From G963556115 sp963675945 (lineage in GTDB: Bacteria > Planctomycetota > SZUA-567), in the NCBI GenBank assembly GCA_963675945.1, contig OY780932.1, positions 806,001 through 870,000 on the forward strand: a stretch of DNA of 64,000 nucleotides. The letters run 5' to 3'. The position numbers and the translations under genes are program-made. Below, in pieces: positions 34,901 through 43,792 of this stretch. Within the stretch, counting starts at the first letter, position 1. Every line of letters begins with the position of its first letter. The notes below the pieces were generated by a model that was not told the DNA's origin, did no database searches, and saw only the letters and a list, made by a program, of their open reading frames with translations.

Positions 34901-35592
34901 TGACTCTAGGCCTTGACAACTGTGAATTCATAACCTTACCCCCAGCTCTGGAGCATAGCTATACCATAAAGCGTGAACGTAACTATCAACTCGCTACTAC
35001 CGCACCCACAATTATCACTGGAGAGATAAACTATTACGGTACCCGCGCCTGGGAGTATAAGGAAAACCTGATAAATTTAAACTCTGATCTGCGCCTCGGG
35101 GTCTTTGAAACTATTCTCGCAAATTCGCTCTTAGGTATCAGTATCACCGACTTTAAACTCCCGAATCTTGAAGTAGCTGGTACAGGACTTACTTTCAATT
35201 ATCAAGCCAGCATTGATGATTTTCTCAAGGAGAATATCAACGGTGAATTCGCTGTGCCTCTGGCGCTACCCACAATTGAGTTACTCCCCACTAAAGACGC
35301 CAATGAACGTCGAACCCCTTATCATCAGAATAAATTCCTCGCGGCAAACGACCGTTATATTTATAACCTTCCAGTTGGCGCCAGAGTCAGTAAATTACCG
35401 GAGAATGTAGTTATCCGCTCAAAATTCGGCTATTACTCCCTCAATTTTTCTCAGGATAACAAACGCATCATTCTTGAGCGCAAGTATAACTTCCTGCCAC
35501 AGATTATATCTCTAGACGATTGGCAGGATTACTTCAAGCTGGCACAGAATCTCAAACAAATTGAGAATGATTATATCTGGTTCAAAGAATAA
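31990..35592 (+). CDS. Large exported TPR / DUF3857 / transglutaminase-like protein
   Basis: 1,200 residues. Signal peptide ~1-24 (LILFIAHLLLSGSADA). Residues ~90-300 form a beta-rich region. TPR repeats lie at ~330-610 (ALFYQYLQQYDQALQLWEEA, DPEILKAEGDILYCSKAYSA). A DUF3857 region is at ~630-810 and a transglutaminase-like fold at ~825-960. At the expected catalytic cysteine the sequence reads TGNKNHLLLAMLRSCGI where active relatives have a GxCxD-type motif, so the fold is probably non-catalytic. The C-terminal ~240 residues resemble the tail of DUF3857 proteins. Periplasmic or surface location is inferred. Partners unknown. Confidence 0.82.
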   Translation: MHKFRVYILILFIAHLLLSGSADADTTSTTPAATEFLDGNYTALFDRCLTLAANDPAAAYLPLLIAEKINRQFLTDNSLGNRRLLNLAGVTDLPPLCRYLVKELLARNYAAAGKEYQASNLRAENGIIPSWRIAGAFGEHDTASFYQVFPPERGIDFSIFMPGLGKDVTWRLLGENICLNNFIPYKWMTPQHGVLYLYTQFKLDAPQRIILEKEGSGVFSFWVDGIAAGGTDYTETAPGINCLFRSPTPLPAGWHRLLVKLSTRNFDSPEIFRLLDADFKPIENIRYDLKELHGKNSFGKEEWQKVEQPLIDDYTPAEKALFYQYLQQYDQALQLWEEAIAADPEDPVLHLHYATCAAQASAILPGPLRSSIIRREALKTLELEPQAISALIILGDHERQNNRINQANAYYQRALELNPTALIVHTLRLRMAINNSWNPEIHDWLPQLERLYPQSYIASLLNGIYFNSSGQIKQAADSLEKAFTQDQANLTIATDTLKSYFLAGDTEQALKLIEMLPSYYRQRRDILLLKAEILARSGNYQDAITTLAESLQAVGKDPEILKAEGDILYCSKAYSAALTKYQESLELDGGNYTLRRLIAELDGKDYRFWKNYTLDTKAKIDEFSKKHTAYIGSTARLIDQTVLQIYPGGGYSNYTHELQVVLTERGVNQAAIVDTYGELLQARTLLPEHGISLEPNILNKNAPNITMPAVTPGAMIEHTYLDEHTTPADRCLRFPKWYFRSPSNQESFLFSQYIIRVPKGVDFAYASRNLGDKVKLDIIENDDGSTDYIFTGTDMPEAIHEEGSPAISSTLPYVAVASKQDWEDIHYRLLSSYLGQTNPTQAIHQQAAALTANCPTLKDKITALYSYVNAEITPNHSTTPASHIFLQKTGNKNHLLLAMLRSCGIKAELVAVRPPANIIYDPIWKLPATNSFIDYLIRAESDNNEYLWLDTRARYGGAGEIGEDLAGGTGLTLGLDNCEFITLPPALEHSYTIKRERNYQLATTAPTIITGEINYYGTRAWEYKENLINLNSDLRLGVFETILANSLLGISITDFKLPNLEVAGTGLTFNYQASIDDFLKENINGEFAVPLALPTIELLPTKDANERRTPYHQNKFLAANDRYIYNLPVGARVSKLPENVVIRSKFGYYSLNFSQDNKRIILERKYNFLPQIISLDDWQDYFKLAQNLKQIENDYIWFKE

Positions 35593-35648
35593 CCATAGCT
35601 AAATGCAGGTATAACAAATAGCAGTTACACTGCTGCTCGAGACTACAG

Positions 35649-35682
35649 AAAAAGGCACAGCCAGCAACAGAGTTGCTGGCTG
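35649..35682 (-). terminator. Terminator between convergent genes (asd side)
   Basis: CAGCCAGCAAC pairs with GTTGCTGGCTG across a 3-base loop. On the minus strand it is followed within four bases by TTTTT, so it ends asd transcripts. It may also slow + strand read-through from the DUF3857 gene. Confidence 0.75.
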
Positions 35683-35743
35683 ATTTGCACTTTGACTTAA
35701 CTTGAAAATCATGCAGATGATTTTATTGATTTGACTGAAAATT

Positions 35744-36754
35744 CTAGATAAGCAACTCTGCAACCTGTACCGCATTGAGTGCCGCACCTTTGAGGATCTG
35801 GTCTCCCGCCACAAACATCTCGATACCGTTACCCTTTGGCTGAGAAATATCCTGACGAATTCTCCCTACAATAATATCACCCTGACCAGTAGCATCAAGC
35901 GGCTGCGGAGAACGATTTGCCGCCCGGTCATCCAGAATCTTGACCCCAGGAGCACTCTGCAGAATCTCGACCACCTCCTGTTCGGTAATTGGATTCTCAA
36001 ATTCAATATTGATCGACTCACAATGCGCCCGCATTACCGGTACTCTGACACAGGTCACACCTACCAGAATCTCCGGACAGCCGAAGATCTTCCGAGTCTC
36101 ATTGACCATCTTCATCTCTTCCTGGTTATAACCATTATCACCTATCGGCGAATTATGGCAGAAGAGATTCATCGCCAACTGATACGGAAATACCTTGGGT
36201 TCAATCGCCTCACCATTTGCCCAGGCTCTAGTAGTAGCTTCAAGCTCATCCATCGCCGGCCGGCCGGCCCCTGAAGCAGCCTGATAGGTAGATACCACTA
36301 TCCGCTTAACCGGATTGACCTTATGCAGCGGGTATACTGGCACATTCATAATAATAGTCGAACAGTTAGGGTTGGCGATAATCCCTTTCGGTGCATTCTT
36401 CGCCGCTTCTGGATTGACCTCAGGTACTACCAGCGGACACTCTGGATCCATTCTATATGCCGAAGAATTATCGACAACCACAGCCCCTGCCGCAACCGCA
36501 GCCGGTGAGAACTCCTTACTCTGATCCGACTCTACCGCCATCAGAGCTATATCGATACCAGAGAATGCCTCGGTAGTAGCCTCGATAATGGTGAGTTCTT
36601 CGCCTTTAAATTTCGTTTTTTTACCAGCAGAGCGGCTAGAAGCCATAACTCTAAGTTCTCCTACTGGAAAATCCCTCTCCTCTAGACAACGGAGCATCTC
36701 CTGCCCCACTACACCAGTTACGCCTACTACAGCAACATTCTTTGACACTTTCAT
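35744..36754 (-). CDS. asd: Aspartate-semialdehyde dehydrogenase
   Basis: 336 residues. Reduces aspartyl-4-phosphate to the semialdehyde for Lys, Met, Thr and diaminopimelate. Seen: the NADP loop AVVGVTGVVGQEML, ASSRSAGK, the catalytic Cys in NPNCSTI, VVSTYQAASGAGR, and the His/Arg region TCVRVPVMRAHCE. Normal length for the family. The annotated ATG touches TAGGAG directly; the GTG two codons on is better spaced (six bases), so translation may start at 36748. Confidence 0.95.
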   Translation of the reverse strand: MKVSKNVAVVGVTGVVGQEMLRCLEERDFPVGELRVMASSRSAGKKTKFKGEELTIIEATTEAFSGIDIALMAVESDQSKEFSPAAVAAGAVVVDNSSAYRMDPECPLVVPEVNPEAAKNAPKGIIANPNCSTIIMNVPVYPLHKVNPVKRIVVSTYQAASGAGRPAMDELEATTRAWANGEAIEPKVFPYQLAMNLFCHNSPIGDNGYNQEEMKMVNETRKIFGCPEILVGVTCVRVPVMRAHCESINIEFENPITEQEVVEILQSAPGVKILDDRAANRSPQPLDATGQGDIIVGRIRQDISQPKGNGIEMFVAGDQILKGAALNAVQVAELLI

Positions 36755-36869
36755 CTCCTAAACAATGGATTAAAAAAAGGATAACCTCAATTACCCGCGA
36801 CTAAACTGTATGCATATTCCCAGACAAGTCAATACATTATCGTAAGAAGAAAACACCATTTAGCATATT

Positions 36870-39800
36870 TTAATCCAACAATTCAGCAATATTGATGGCA
36901 TCCTGCTGTTCTTCTAGCAGATATTTACGGGCATACTCTTCAGCTCGACCCGAGGTGATAAAGAGCTCAAATAATCCCTTATCGATGTGCCCGTCCGCAA
37001 CCATATACTTCATAATCTTGAGTGCCTGGCTGAGAGTTTTAGTCTTTTTATACGGTCGATCCGAAGAAGTAAGGGCTTCAAAGATATCGGCAATAGCTAT
37101 TGCCCGCGCCGCCAACGGTAACTCCTTGGCCGGTATACCCCTAGGGTACCCTCCCCCTACGATCTGCTCGTGATGGCTCCCGGCAATCTCCACAATATTC
37201 TGCATATGTTTCGGAAACGGCAGAGCGGAGAGCATCTTGATCGTATGCACCATATGCGCGTTGATAATATATCTGTTCTCACAGCTCAAAGTACCTTTAC
37301 GGATAGAGAGATTATACAGCTCTCCGTGATTACTGGCGTTTTCCGGCTCCTGCATGGTAAAGCCCCAGGGATTATCTGCCTCAAAGTCTCGAACAAGCTT
37401 GGGTACAACCTGCTCCGGCTTATCAGCGAGCAACCGCTCCACAACCGGCAATTCCGACTTCTCAGCCAGTTCCCAATACTGTTTCAACTCTATCTCAGAT
37501 AGCCCCAGAGTATTATCCAGAGTTCGCAACCAGGTTCTGCTGCCTATCTCCTGCAAGCGCTCTAGCTGCGGCTCAGACATAAACTCACCGCCGACATTAC
37601 ACCCCGCAACAAACTCAAACTCTTCGTCCAACTCCCGCTTACGCTCTTCCCGCTTACACCCAAGCACCTCTACATCTCCACCCTCATACACCCCCTGCCA
37701 GTACTCGGTATCCGCATAACTCTTGAGCAATTCAAAACGCATCCGAATCTCATGTATCCGGTTATAGATACACTCCAACTTGGTCGCTTTATCCACGATA
37801 TCCACTGGGGTTATAACCTTGCCGCAGTCATGCAACCAGGAAGCAATCCGTATCTCTTCCCACTCATCAGCATTAAGATTATACTCGGCATATGCCTCAG
37901 CCTGCGAATCACAAGCTTCCTGTACTAGCATCTTGGTTATGATCGGCACCCGATGACAATGCTTACCGGTATACGGGGACTTGGCATCTATCGCATCAGC
38001 AATAAGCATTATCAGACTCTGGAGTAATTCCTCCCGCTTCTTGATCAGCAGCTGACCTTCGATAGCTGCCGAGACAAATCCGGATAACGCTTTGATAAAC
38101 GCCAATTCACTCTTATAACCCTCGGTCTGATAGTCTTTTTCCTCATGCGCAAAGATAATATACCCCATCATGTGCCCATCCGTATCCTTGAGCAATACCG
38201 TAGCCAGCGAGAGTTCTGTCTCTGCGAGTAGCCCCGGCCAGAGCAAGACCTCCTTATCGAAGAGGGTCTCACCGGGTTTTTCATAATAAAAGTCAGTATC
38301 CTTACCCAGGTATTTTTCAAAAGCCTCTTTTGCAATAACCCCATTAGCTCTAACCTTCTCAAGTACCTGTTTTTGAAGAGCCTCTCCTTTACCGGCAAGA
38401 TAAAGAGCAGCCAGTTCCAGCTCCTGCTCCAGGTTATCAAAGAGATATACCGCCGCCCCTTTACCGTTAACGATAGCTGTAGACTCGCTCAAAATTGTAT
38501 TGAGCAATACGTCATACTCTTTTTGCTTGGTAATGGTCTCAGCGATGGTCTGGAATTTTTTGATCGTACTGATCATAGTCTGAGAAGACTTGATCAGATT
38601 ATCAATCTCCACCACCGAGGATTCAGTATTGATAGAACTTTTAAAATCAAAGTTCTTGATTTTGTTGAGCTGCTCAGAGAGATAGATAAGAGGTCTGGCA
38701 ATCAGCACCGCCACCAACCAAACAACCGGGAGTATCACCAAAATTATCAGTATGCCTGCAAAAATCAGTTCATGTTTATACTCTGAAGCTTTGAGCATCA
38801 AGGTACTCTCGGGCGTAACCGTCAACACAGTATAGCTGTTCTGCCCCTCATCCTGCAAGGAGAACTCCTTCTTCTTGCCCCGCCAGAGTTCACCTGCAGA
38901 GACAAACTCGACATCCGCACCCTTAGTATTTTCGCTCTTGGCGTAATCATTGATTACCGGATCAACAATATTATCCACCGTTACGATTTCATAGCTATCA
39001 TTCTTCTTGAAGATCGCCTTATGTTGATAATTAGAGGTAAGCACCTGCCCATTATTATTAATCAGTATAGTACGCGTATCCATAGATTGAGAATACCGGT
39101 TAATCATAGCTAACAGTGAATCCATGGTATAATCAAAACCGACCACATTGCCCGTCACTTCATCAGCGCACGCCATGGTTATGCCGATAGCCTTTGTCGA
39201 AAAGAAGATATAAGGCGGAGTGATAATCACCTCATCCGAAGCATTCGCTTCCTTGAACCAGATTCTGGTTCTGGCATCATAGCCGTAGCGATTATTATAA
39301 GCTCGCTTCAATTCTTTGAACGCGCGATCATAAAAAATCAACTCTGCCCGGCTATTCTCTCCCCCTTCACCAACGATTGTCGCCGCATAATATGCGTTTG
39401 CCGGCGGCCAATAATCTTCATAACCGGCAAAACTGTCCAACCTCCGTAGCAGCAAGAGTCCGCCGTTGGTATAACCCACATATACCGCATTGACACTGGG
39501 ATTATTATCCAGAGATACCCGGAGCAGGGTCAGTTTCTGCGCAAAATCCTCGTTACGCTCCGGCTCAGTCACAATCGTCTCAGCCAGAATCTCCAATTCC
39601 GAGGATATCTTACGAAAATCCGTCTCCAGACAAGCGGCGGTATCATCAAGAATACGGTCAAAAACAATTGCATTCACATGCTTGATAACCCGAGTCAGAT
39701 GCAAATAACTGGTGTAGATGAGAATCACAGATATCACCAGCATCAATACGGCAAAGAGTACCGATATCTTTACATGGAGCTGCATCTTGATTAACTTCAT
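36870..39800 (-). CDS. HD-GYP cyclic-di-GMP phosphodiesterase with Cache and GAF sensors
   Basis: 976 residues. TM1 ~9-31; periplasmic double Cache sensor ~35-345 (VNAVYVGYTNGGLL, GFDYTMDSLLAMI); TM2 ~350-372; HAMP-like linker ~373-425; GAF ~440-590; HD-GYP from ~605. The metal motif reads SWLHDCGKV and the second half HHEQIVGGGYPRG, including GYP, then ADIFEALTSSDRPYK. Roughly 190 residues separate the HDCGK and HHE motifs, more than usual, with an extra Glu/Lys-rich insert. It likely hydrolyses c-di-GMP in response to a small periplasmic ligand, fitting motility control. Confidence 0.92.
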   Translation of the reverse strand: MKLIKMQLHVKISVLFAVLMLVISVILIYTSYLHLTRVIKHVNAIVFDRILDDTAACLETDFRKISSELEILAETIVTEPERNEDFAQKLTLLRVSLDNNPSVNAVYVGYTNGGLLLLRRLDSFAGYEDYWPPANAYYAATIVGEGGENSRAELIFYDRAFKELKRAYNNRYGYDARTRIWFKEANASDEVIITPPYIFFSTKAIGITMACADEVTGNVVGFDYTMDSLLAMINRYSQSMDTRTILINNNGQVLTSNYQHKAIFKKNDSYEIVTVDNIVDPVINDYAKSENTKGADVEFVSAGELWRGKKKEFSLQDEGQNSYTVLTVTPESTLMLKASEYKHELIFAGILIILVILPVVWLVAVLIARPLIYLSEQLNKIKNFDFKSSINTESSVVEIDNLIKSSQTMISTIKKFQTIAETITKQKEYDVLLNTILSESTAIVNGKGAAVYLFDNLEQELELAALYLAGKGEALQKQVLEKVRANGVIAKEAFEKYLGKDTDFYYEKPGETLFDKEVLLWPGLLAETELSLATVLLKDTDGHMMGYIIFAHEEKDYQTEGYKSELAFIKALSGFVSAAIEGQLLIKKREELLQSLIMLIADAIDAKSPYTGKHCHRVPIITKMLVQEACDSQAEAYAEYNLNADEWEEIRIASWLHDCGKVITPVDIVDKATKLECIYNRIHEIRMRFELLKSYADTEYWQGVYEGGDVEVLGCKREERKRELDEEFEFVAGCNVGGEFMSEPQLERLQEIGSRTWLRTLDNTLGLSEIELKQYWELAEKSELPVVERLLADKPEQVVPKLVRDFEADNPWGFTMQEPENASNHGELYNLSIRKGTLSCENRYIINAHMVHTIKMLSALPFPKHMQNIVEIAGSHHEQIVGGGYPRGIPAKELPLAARAIAIADIFEALTSSDRPYKKTKTLSQALKIMKYMVADGHIDKGLFELFITSGRAEEYARKYLLEEQQDAINIAELLD

Positions 39801-39838
39801 AATAGTCGCCTTCCCCGGCTAGCAATACCCTACAACCC

Positions 39839-40261
39839 TCAGGCCAAAAACGCTTCTTCATTGAGATCCTGAGGTGTATACTTGATCCCTGTATATCTTG
39901 CCCCATAATATACTTCATACACCGTTATCCGACCCTGAATCAACTTATTGAGTCGACATAAGCTCTCCACATCTACCCAGAGTTCACCCGGCTCGGCTGC
40001 AGACTCCAGCTTCTGCTGATACTCGCAGAGAAAATCCGGCTCGACATTGAAACCCAGCACCAGCCCGGTATACTCCGACATATGGTCGATAGCATTCCAC
40101 TCACGAGCCAGCTTGCAGGCATATTCATAGGTAAGTGCGGGATAGAAGAGCGGCTTGGTCAGAAGTCTGTGATGAAATGCCCGGCGCCCCTCAGCCACGA
40201 TCAATCTCCATTCAGGCATACCAACCGATTTATACAAGGTCTTATAGGCGATATTATTCAT
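39839..40261 (-). CDS. Small conserved protein (resembles 'ADP-ribosylation/crystallin J1' annotations)
   Basis: 140 residues. Features are LYKSVGMPEW at the start, PLFYPALTYEYACKLAREWN in the middle and PGELWVDVESLCRLNKLI near the end. I recall similar proteins named after ADP-ribosylation/crystallin J1, but no catalytic function is established by what I can see. The ATG at 40261 is used; an in-frame GTG three codons upstream is possible. It lies 38 bases upstream of the HD-GYP gene on the same strand and may be co-transcribed. Confidence 0.6.
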   Translation of the reverse strand: MNNIAYKTLYKSVGMPEWRLIVAEGRRAFHHRLLTKPLFYPALTYEYACKLAREWNAIDHMSEYTGLVLGFNVEPDFLCEYQQKLESAAEPGELWVDVESLCRLNKLIQGRITVYEVYYGARYTGIKYTPQDLNEEAFLA

Positions 40262-40521
40262 AGTTTTCACTTATTCGTAGAATTATGCTTGTTTTAAAAC
40301 CGGAAAAATATACTAAAAGCATTATAACCAATAAAAAAAAGCTGTCAAATGTGTATCTTGCTTGAAATCTCAAGAATAATTAAATACAATAGGCAGGTAT
40401 CCTGCATTCCATCGACCATTTTCTCTCTTGCCAAATAGCTCAAACTATATTTCCAGGCAGACAGAGGTTTCAGAGTGCAGTTTAGCAAGCATTTTTTTTT
40501 TATTACAGAAAGCAGTTGACC

Positions 40522-41823
40522 ATGAAGACCGATATTGTGCATGAAGGTGCCGTACACCTTGAGTACGAGATACGCCATATTGTCGAAGATGCTCACAAAA
40601 TTCGCAACACCGGCGTAAAGATTATTTGGGAGAACATCGGAGATCCGATAGAGATGGGTGAGAAGGTTGCCCCCTGGATCAAAGATATTGTCAGAGGACT
40701 TACCGAGGAGGACAGAGCCTGGGCATACTGCCATAGCTTCGGTGTACTCGAATCACGTGAATTCCTCGCCAATGAAGTGAACAAGCGCGGTGGCGCCCAG
40801 ATTACGGCCAATGATATCATCTTCGTAAACGGTATTGCCGATGCTGTAGATAAGATCTACGACCTCATCCGCAAGGATGCACGGGTAATCATGCCCAGCC
40901 CCAGTTACTCTACCCATATCTCCAATGAGAGCAAGCGTGGCCGTTACTCCAATATTACCTTCCCTCTAGACCCGAAGAATAATTGGCGCCCCAATCTCGA
41001 CGAACTGATCATGTCAGTAAGGTATAATGACCAGATTGTTGGTATCGCTCTGGTAAACCCGGACAACCCTACCGGTATGGTCTATACCCGAGAAGAGCTT
41101 GAAGAGATTGTTGCTATTGCCCAGAAATATGGCCTGATGCTTATCTGTGATGAGATCTACGCCCATATCAGCTTCGAGGAAACCATTCATCTGAGTGAAG
41201 TAATCCAGGATGTTCCCGCAATCGTACTCAGAGGTATCAGTAAGGAATACCCATGGCCGGGCGCACGCTGTGGCTGGATTGAGGTTCTCAACCGCGACAA
41301 GAGCCAGTATTTTTCCGATTATGTCAAAGCTCTGGGCAATGCCAAGATGATGGAGGTCTGCTCAACCACTCTACCGCAACTCTCCATCCCGCTGGTAATA
41401 GGCAATGAGAAGTATCCGGAACACCTCAGACAACGCGCCAAGATGTTCCAGGAGAGAGCGCACGAAGCTTACCAGGCCTTCAAGGATATCGCAGGCATCA
41501 AGGTCAACCTTCCCGGGGGTGCCTTCTACTTCTGCGTAGTCTTTGATGATGATGCTCTCAATGATACCCAGACCCTGCCCATCAAGAATAAAGAGACCAA
41601 AGAGCTGGTGGAGAAACTCTCCGCAGGGGTCAGCAATGACAAGCGCTTTGTCTACTACCTGATGGGCTCTACCGGCATCTGTGTCACCCCGCTCTCCGGG
41701 TTTCACACTCATCTCAAAGGCTTCAGAATCACCTTACTACGCAACGATGATGCCCAACGTCAGCAGACTTTAAAGACTATCACCCAGGCTATCAAGGACT
41801 ACCTTGCCAGCAGTAAGAATTGA
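40522..41823 (+). CDS. PLP-dependent aminotransferase, class I/II
   Basis: 433 residues, fold type I. Seen: the substrate-side WENIGDP, VNGIADAVDKIYDLI, LVNPDNPTGMVY (Asn and Pro of the PLP pocket), LICDEIYAHI (Asp to PLP nitrogen), Schiff-base Lys in RGISKEYPWPGARCGW, and the Arg in GFRITLLR. The combination SKEYPWPGAR occurs in a subgroup of aspartate/alanine-type aminotransferases. The amino donor is not determinable. The start is the ATG at 40522, with an upstream in-frame TTG rejected. A T-rich tract and a GCAGG/CCTGC repeat lie in the 250-base upstream gap. Confidence 0.9.
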   Translation: MKTDIVHEGAVHLEYEIRHIVEDAHKIRNTGVKIIWENIGDPIEMGEKVAPWIKDIVRGLTEEDRAWAYCHSFGVLESREFLANEVNKRGGAQITANDIIFVNGIADAVDKIYDLIRKDARVIMPSPSYSTHISNESKRGRYSNITFPLDPKNNWRPNLDELIMSVRYNDQIVGIALVNPDNPTGMVYTREELEEIVAIAQKYGLMLICDEIYAHISFEETIHLSEVIQDVPAIVLRGISKEYPWPGARCGWIEVLNRDKSQYFSDYVKALGNAKMMEVCSTTLPQLSIPLVIGNEKYPEHLRQRAKMFQERAHEAYQAFKDIAGIKVNLPGGAFYFCVVFDDDALNDTQTLPIKNKETKELVEKLSAGVSNDKRFVYYLMGSTGICVTPLSGFHTHLKGFRITLLRNDDAQRQQTLKTITQAIKDYLASSKN

Positions 41824-41883
41824 TACAGGGTATTTTATAAGCAGCAAAATTACACATATTCATTTAACTAGAAAGGCTTGGAG

Positions 41884-42363
41884 ATGCCGGAAAATACCAA
41901 ACGAAGTGGTTGTGGCTGCGGTGGTTGTCTACTATTCTGTTTTTATACAGTAATAATATTCCTAGGCGGCATGTACCTGAGCAATCTGCTCGACCGTGAC
42001 TGGGATCTAGAGCAGGCCAAAGACAAACTGATACATGACAGCACAACTATTGGTAACATTGTAAAGGATAAGGCAACAAAACTTATAACCGGCGAGGATA
42101 TACTCAATCCTGCAGATACGGACTTAGCGGTATCCGCACTTATTCAGGCAGGTGATAAATCCTATAATAAAGCGATGGAACTGCTCAAGCAGGCGAGTGA
42201 AGCCTCCGGTGATGAACAACAGAAGCTGCTGCACGAACTCCAGGGTGAACTGCAGAAATCTTTGAATCTCTACCAGGCTGCAGCAGCCAAAGACCAGAAT
42301 GATCCGAAACTACCCAAGAAGATCTCACATCTCAAAGATCTGCTGGCCAAGATGAAACCCTAA
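41884..42363 (+). CDS. Small membrane-anchored protein with Cys-Gly motif
   Basis: 159 residues, no family recognised. The N-terminus has SGCGCGGC directly before a hydrophobic segment (LLFCFYTVIIFLGGMYL, ~16-32), so it is probably membrane-anchored. The Cys cluster could bind metal or be acylated. Residues ~85-150 are helical and charged, like a coiled coil or TPR-like hairpin. AAAGG lies before the ATG at 41884. It has a strong terminator directly after it. Confidence 0.75.
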   Translation: MPENTKRSGCGCGGCLLFCFYTVIIFLGGMYLSNLLDRDWDLEQAKDKLIHDSTTIGNIVKDKATKLITGEDILNPADTDLAVSALIQAGDKSYNKAMELLKQASEASGDEQQKLLHELQGELQKSLNLYQAAAAKDQNDPKLPKKISHLKDLLAKMKP

Positions 42364-42399
42364 TCCATCTCTTGTGTTACGCTAGATAACCCAGATTCA

Positions 42400-42431
42400 C
42401 TGCACGCTCAACAACGAGCGTGCAGTTTTTT
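42400..42431 (+). terminator. Strong rho-independent terminator
   Basis: CTGCACGCTC pairs perfectly with GAGCGTGCAG around AACAAC, then TTTTTT. It closes the aminotransferase and small-protein transcript. Confidence 0.95.
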
Positions 42432-42575
42432 ATTAATTTTAAGCATAATTATAAAAATAAATTTTTAATTATATCCTATTTATAATTTACAGCCCCAAGT
42501 TTAACACTTATAATACATATTAACTTTGTAAGTATATAAAATATGACGAAAAATAAGCATAGACAGGAGATTTTT

Positions 42576-43766
42576 ATGCACACAGAAATACTCAATAATA
42601 TTTACTGGGTTGGCTTTGTAGACTGGAATGTCCGTGATTTCCATAGCTATAATACCACCCGCGGCGCAACCTATAATGCCTACCTTATTCAAGACGAAAA
42701 GACTGCTCTGATTGATGCGGTCAAGGCTCCATACACCCAGAACCTTCTGGATAATCTTGCCGAACTTACAGAACTGAAGAGCATAGATTACATTATCTGC
42801 CATCATGCCGAACCAGATCACTCAGGCGCACTCCCAACACTGCTAAGTCTCTGCCCCGAAGCCAAAGTAGTCTGTAGCGAAAAAGCGTTGGATAGTCTAG
42901 GCGGTTATTACGATACCAGCGACTGGAACTTTGAAGTAGTCAAGACCGGCGATACTCTCAGCCTTGGCAAGCGGACTTTGACCTTCCTCGAAACCCGAAT
43001 GGTACACTGGCCAGACTCGCTAATGAGCTATATCCCGGAAGAAAAGCTGCTCTTCTCGATGGACGGATTCGGTCAGCACTACTCCTCATCCGCCCGCTTC
43101 GATGATGAAGTTAATATCGAAGAGGTAATGGAAGAAGCCAAGACCTATTATGCCAACATCGTCATGCCTTACAGTCCCCAGGTTCTCAAGACCCTCCAAG
43201 CCGCCAACGCTTTTGATATTCAAATGATCGCACCGAGTCATGGGGTTATCTGGCGCAGCCATGTTGACCGAATTATCCAAGCTTACCAGAAATGGGGCGC
43301 TTCCAAGGTCAAAGCCAAGGTCGTAATCCTTTATGACAGCATGTGGGAGAGTACCGCGCAAATGGCTGCCGCCATCTATGAAGGCGCAATCCAGGACGGC
43401 GTTGAGGTCGTCTTTACCCGGATCCGCAGCACCGGCAACACTCGCATCGCTACCGATTGCCTAGATGCCGCCTGTATCGCTGTCGGTTCTTCAACGCTGA
43501 ATATGACCCTGATGCCGGATGTAGCCTCTGCGCTTACCTATCTTATGGGGCAGAGACAGGTAGGCAAGACAGGAGTTGCTTTTGGTTCCTTCGGCTGGGG
43601 CAAGAGCGGTGCGGCCGATGTCTCTGAGTATCTGAAGAAGATGAAGATCACCGAAATCTCAGAACCCCTAACCTGCAAATGGCGCCCAACCCCCGAAGTA
43701 CTGAACAAGTGCCGTGACTGCGGTAAAGAACTTGCCGCCAAGGCACTGGAGCTTGCAGCAGAGTAA
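42576..43766 (+). CDS. fprA: Flavodiiron protein (A-type flavoprotein), O2/NO reductase
   Basis: 396 residues, cytosolic. N-terminal metallo-beta-lactamase domain (~1-250) with diiron ligands in HHAEPDHSG, then RMVHWPDS, SMDGFGQHY and PSHGVIW. C-terminal flavodoxin domain (~255-395) with FMN-loop YDSMWESTAQMA and FGSFGWGKSGA. It reduces O2 to water or NO to N2O with electrons from rubredoxin. AGGAG lies six bases before the ATG at 42576; the longer frame upstream has no similarity. First gene of a cluster with a rubrerythrin-like protein and a rubredoxin. A short C-terminal CRDCGK motif is extra. Confidence 0.94.
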   Translation: MHTEILNNIYWVGFVDWNVRDFHSYNTTRGATYNAYLIQDEKTALIDAVKAPYTQNLLDNLAELTELKSIDYIICHHAEPDHSGALPTLLSLCPEAKVVCSEKALDSLGGYYDTSDWNFEVVKTGDTLSLGKRTLTFLETRMVHWPDSLMSYIPEEKLLFSMDGFGQHYSSSARFDDEVNIEEVMEEAKTYYANIVMPYSPQVLKTLQAANAFDIQMIAPSHGVIWRSHVDRIIQAYQKWGASKVKAKVVILYDSMWESTAQMAAAIYEGAIQDGVEVVFTRIRSTGNTRIATDCLDAACIAVGSSTLNMTLMPDVASALTYLMGQRQVGKTGVAFGSFGWGKSGAADVSEYLKKMKITEISEPLTCKWRPTPEVLNKCRDCGKELAAKALELAAE

Positions 43767-43792
43767 TTTTAATTTTTCAGGAGGTTTAGACC

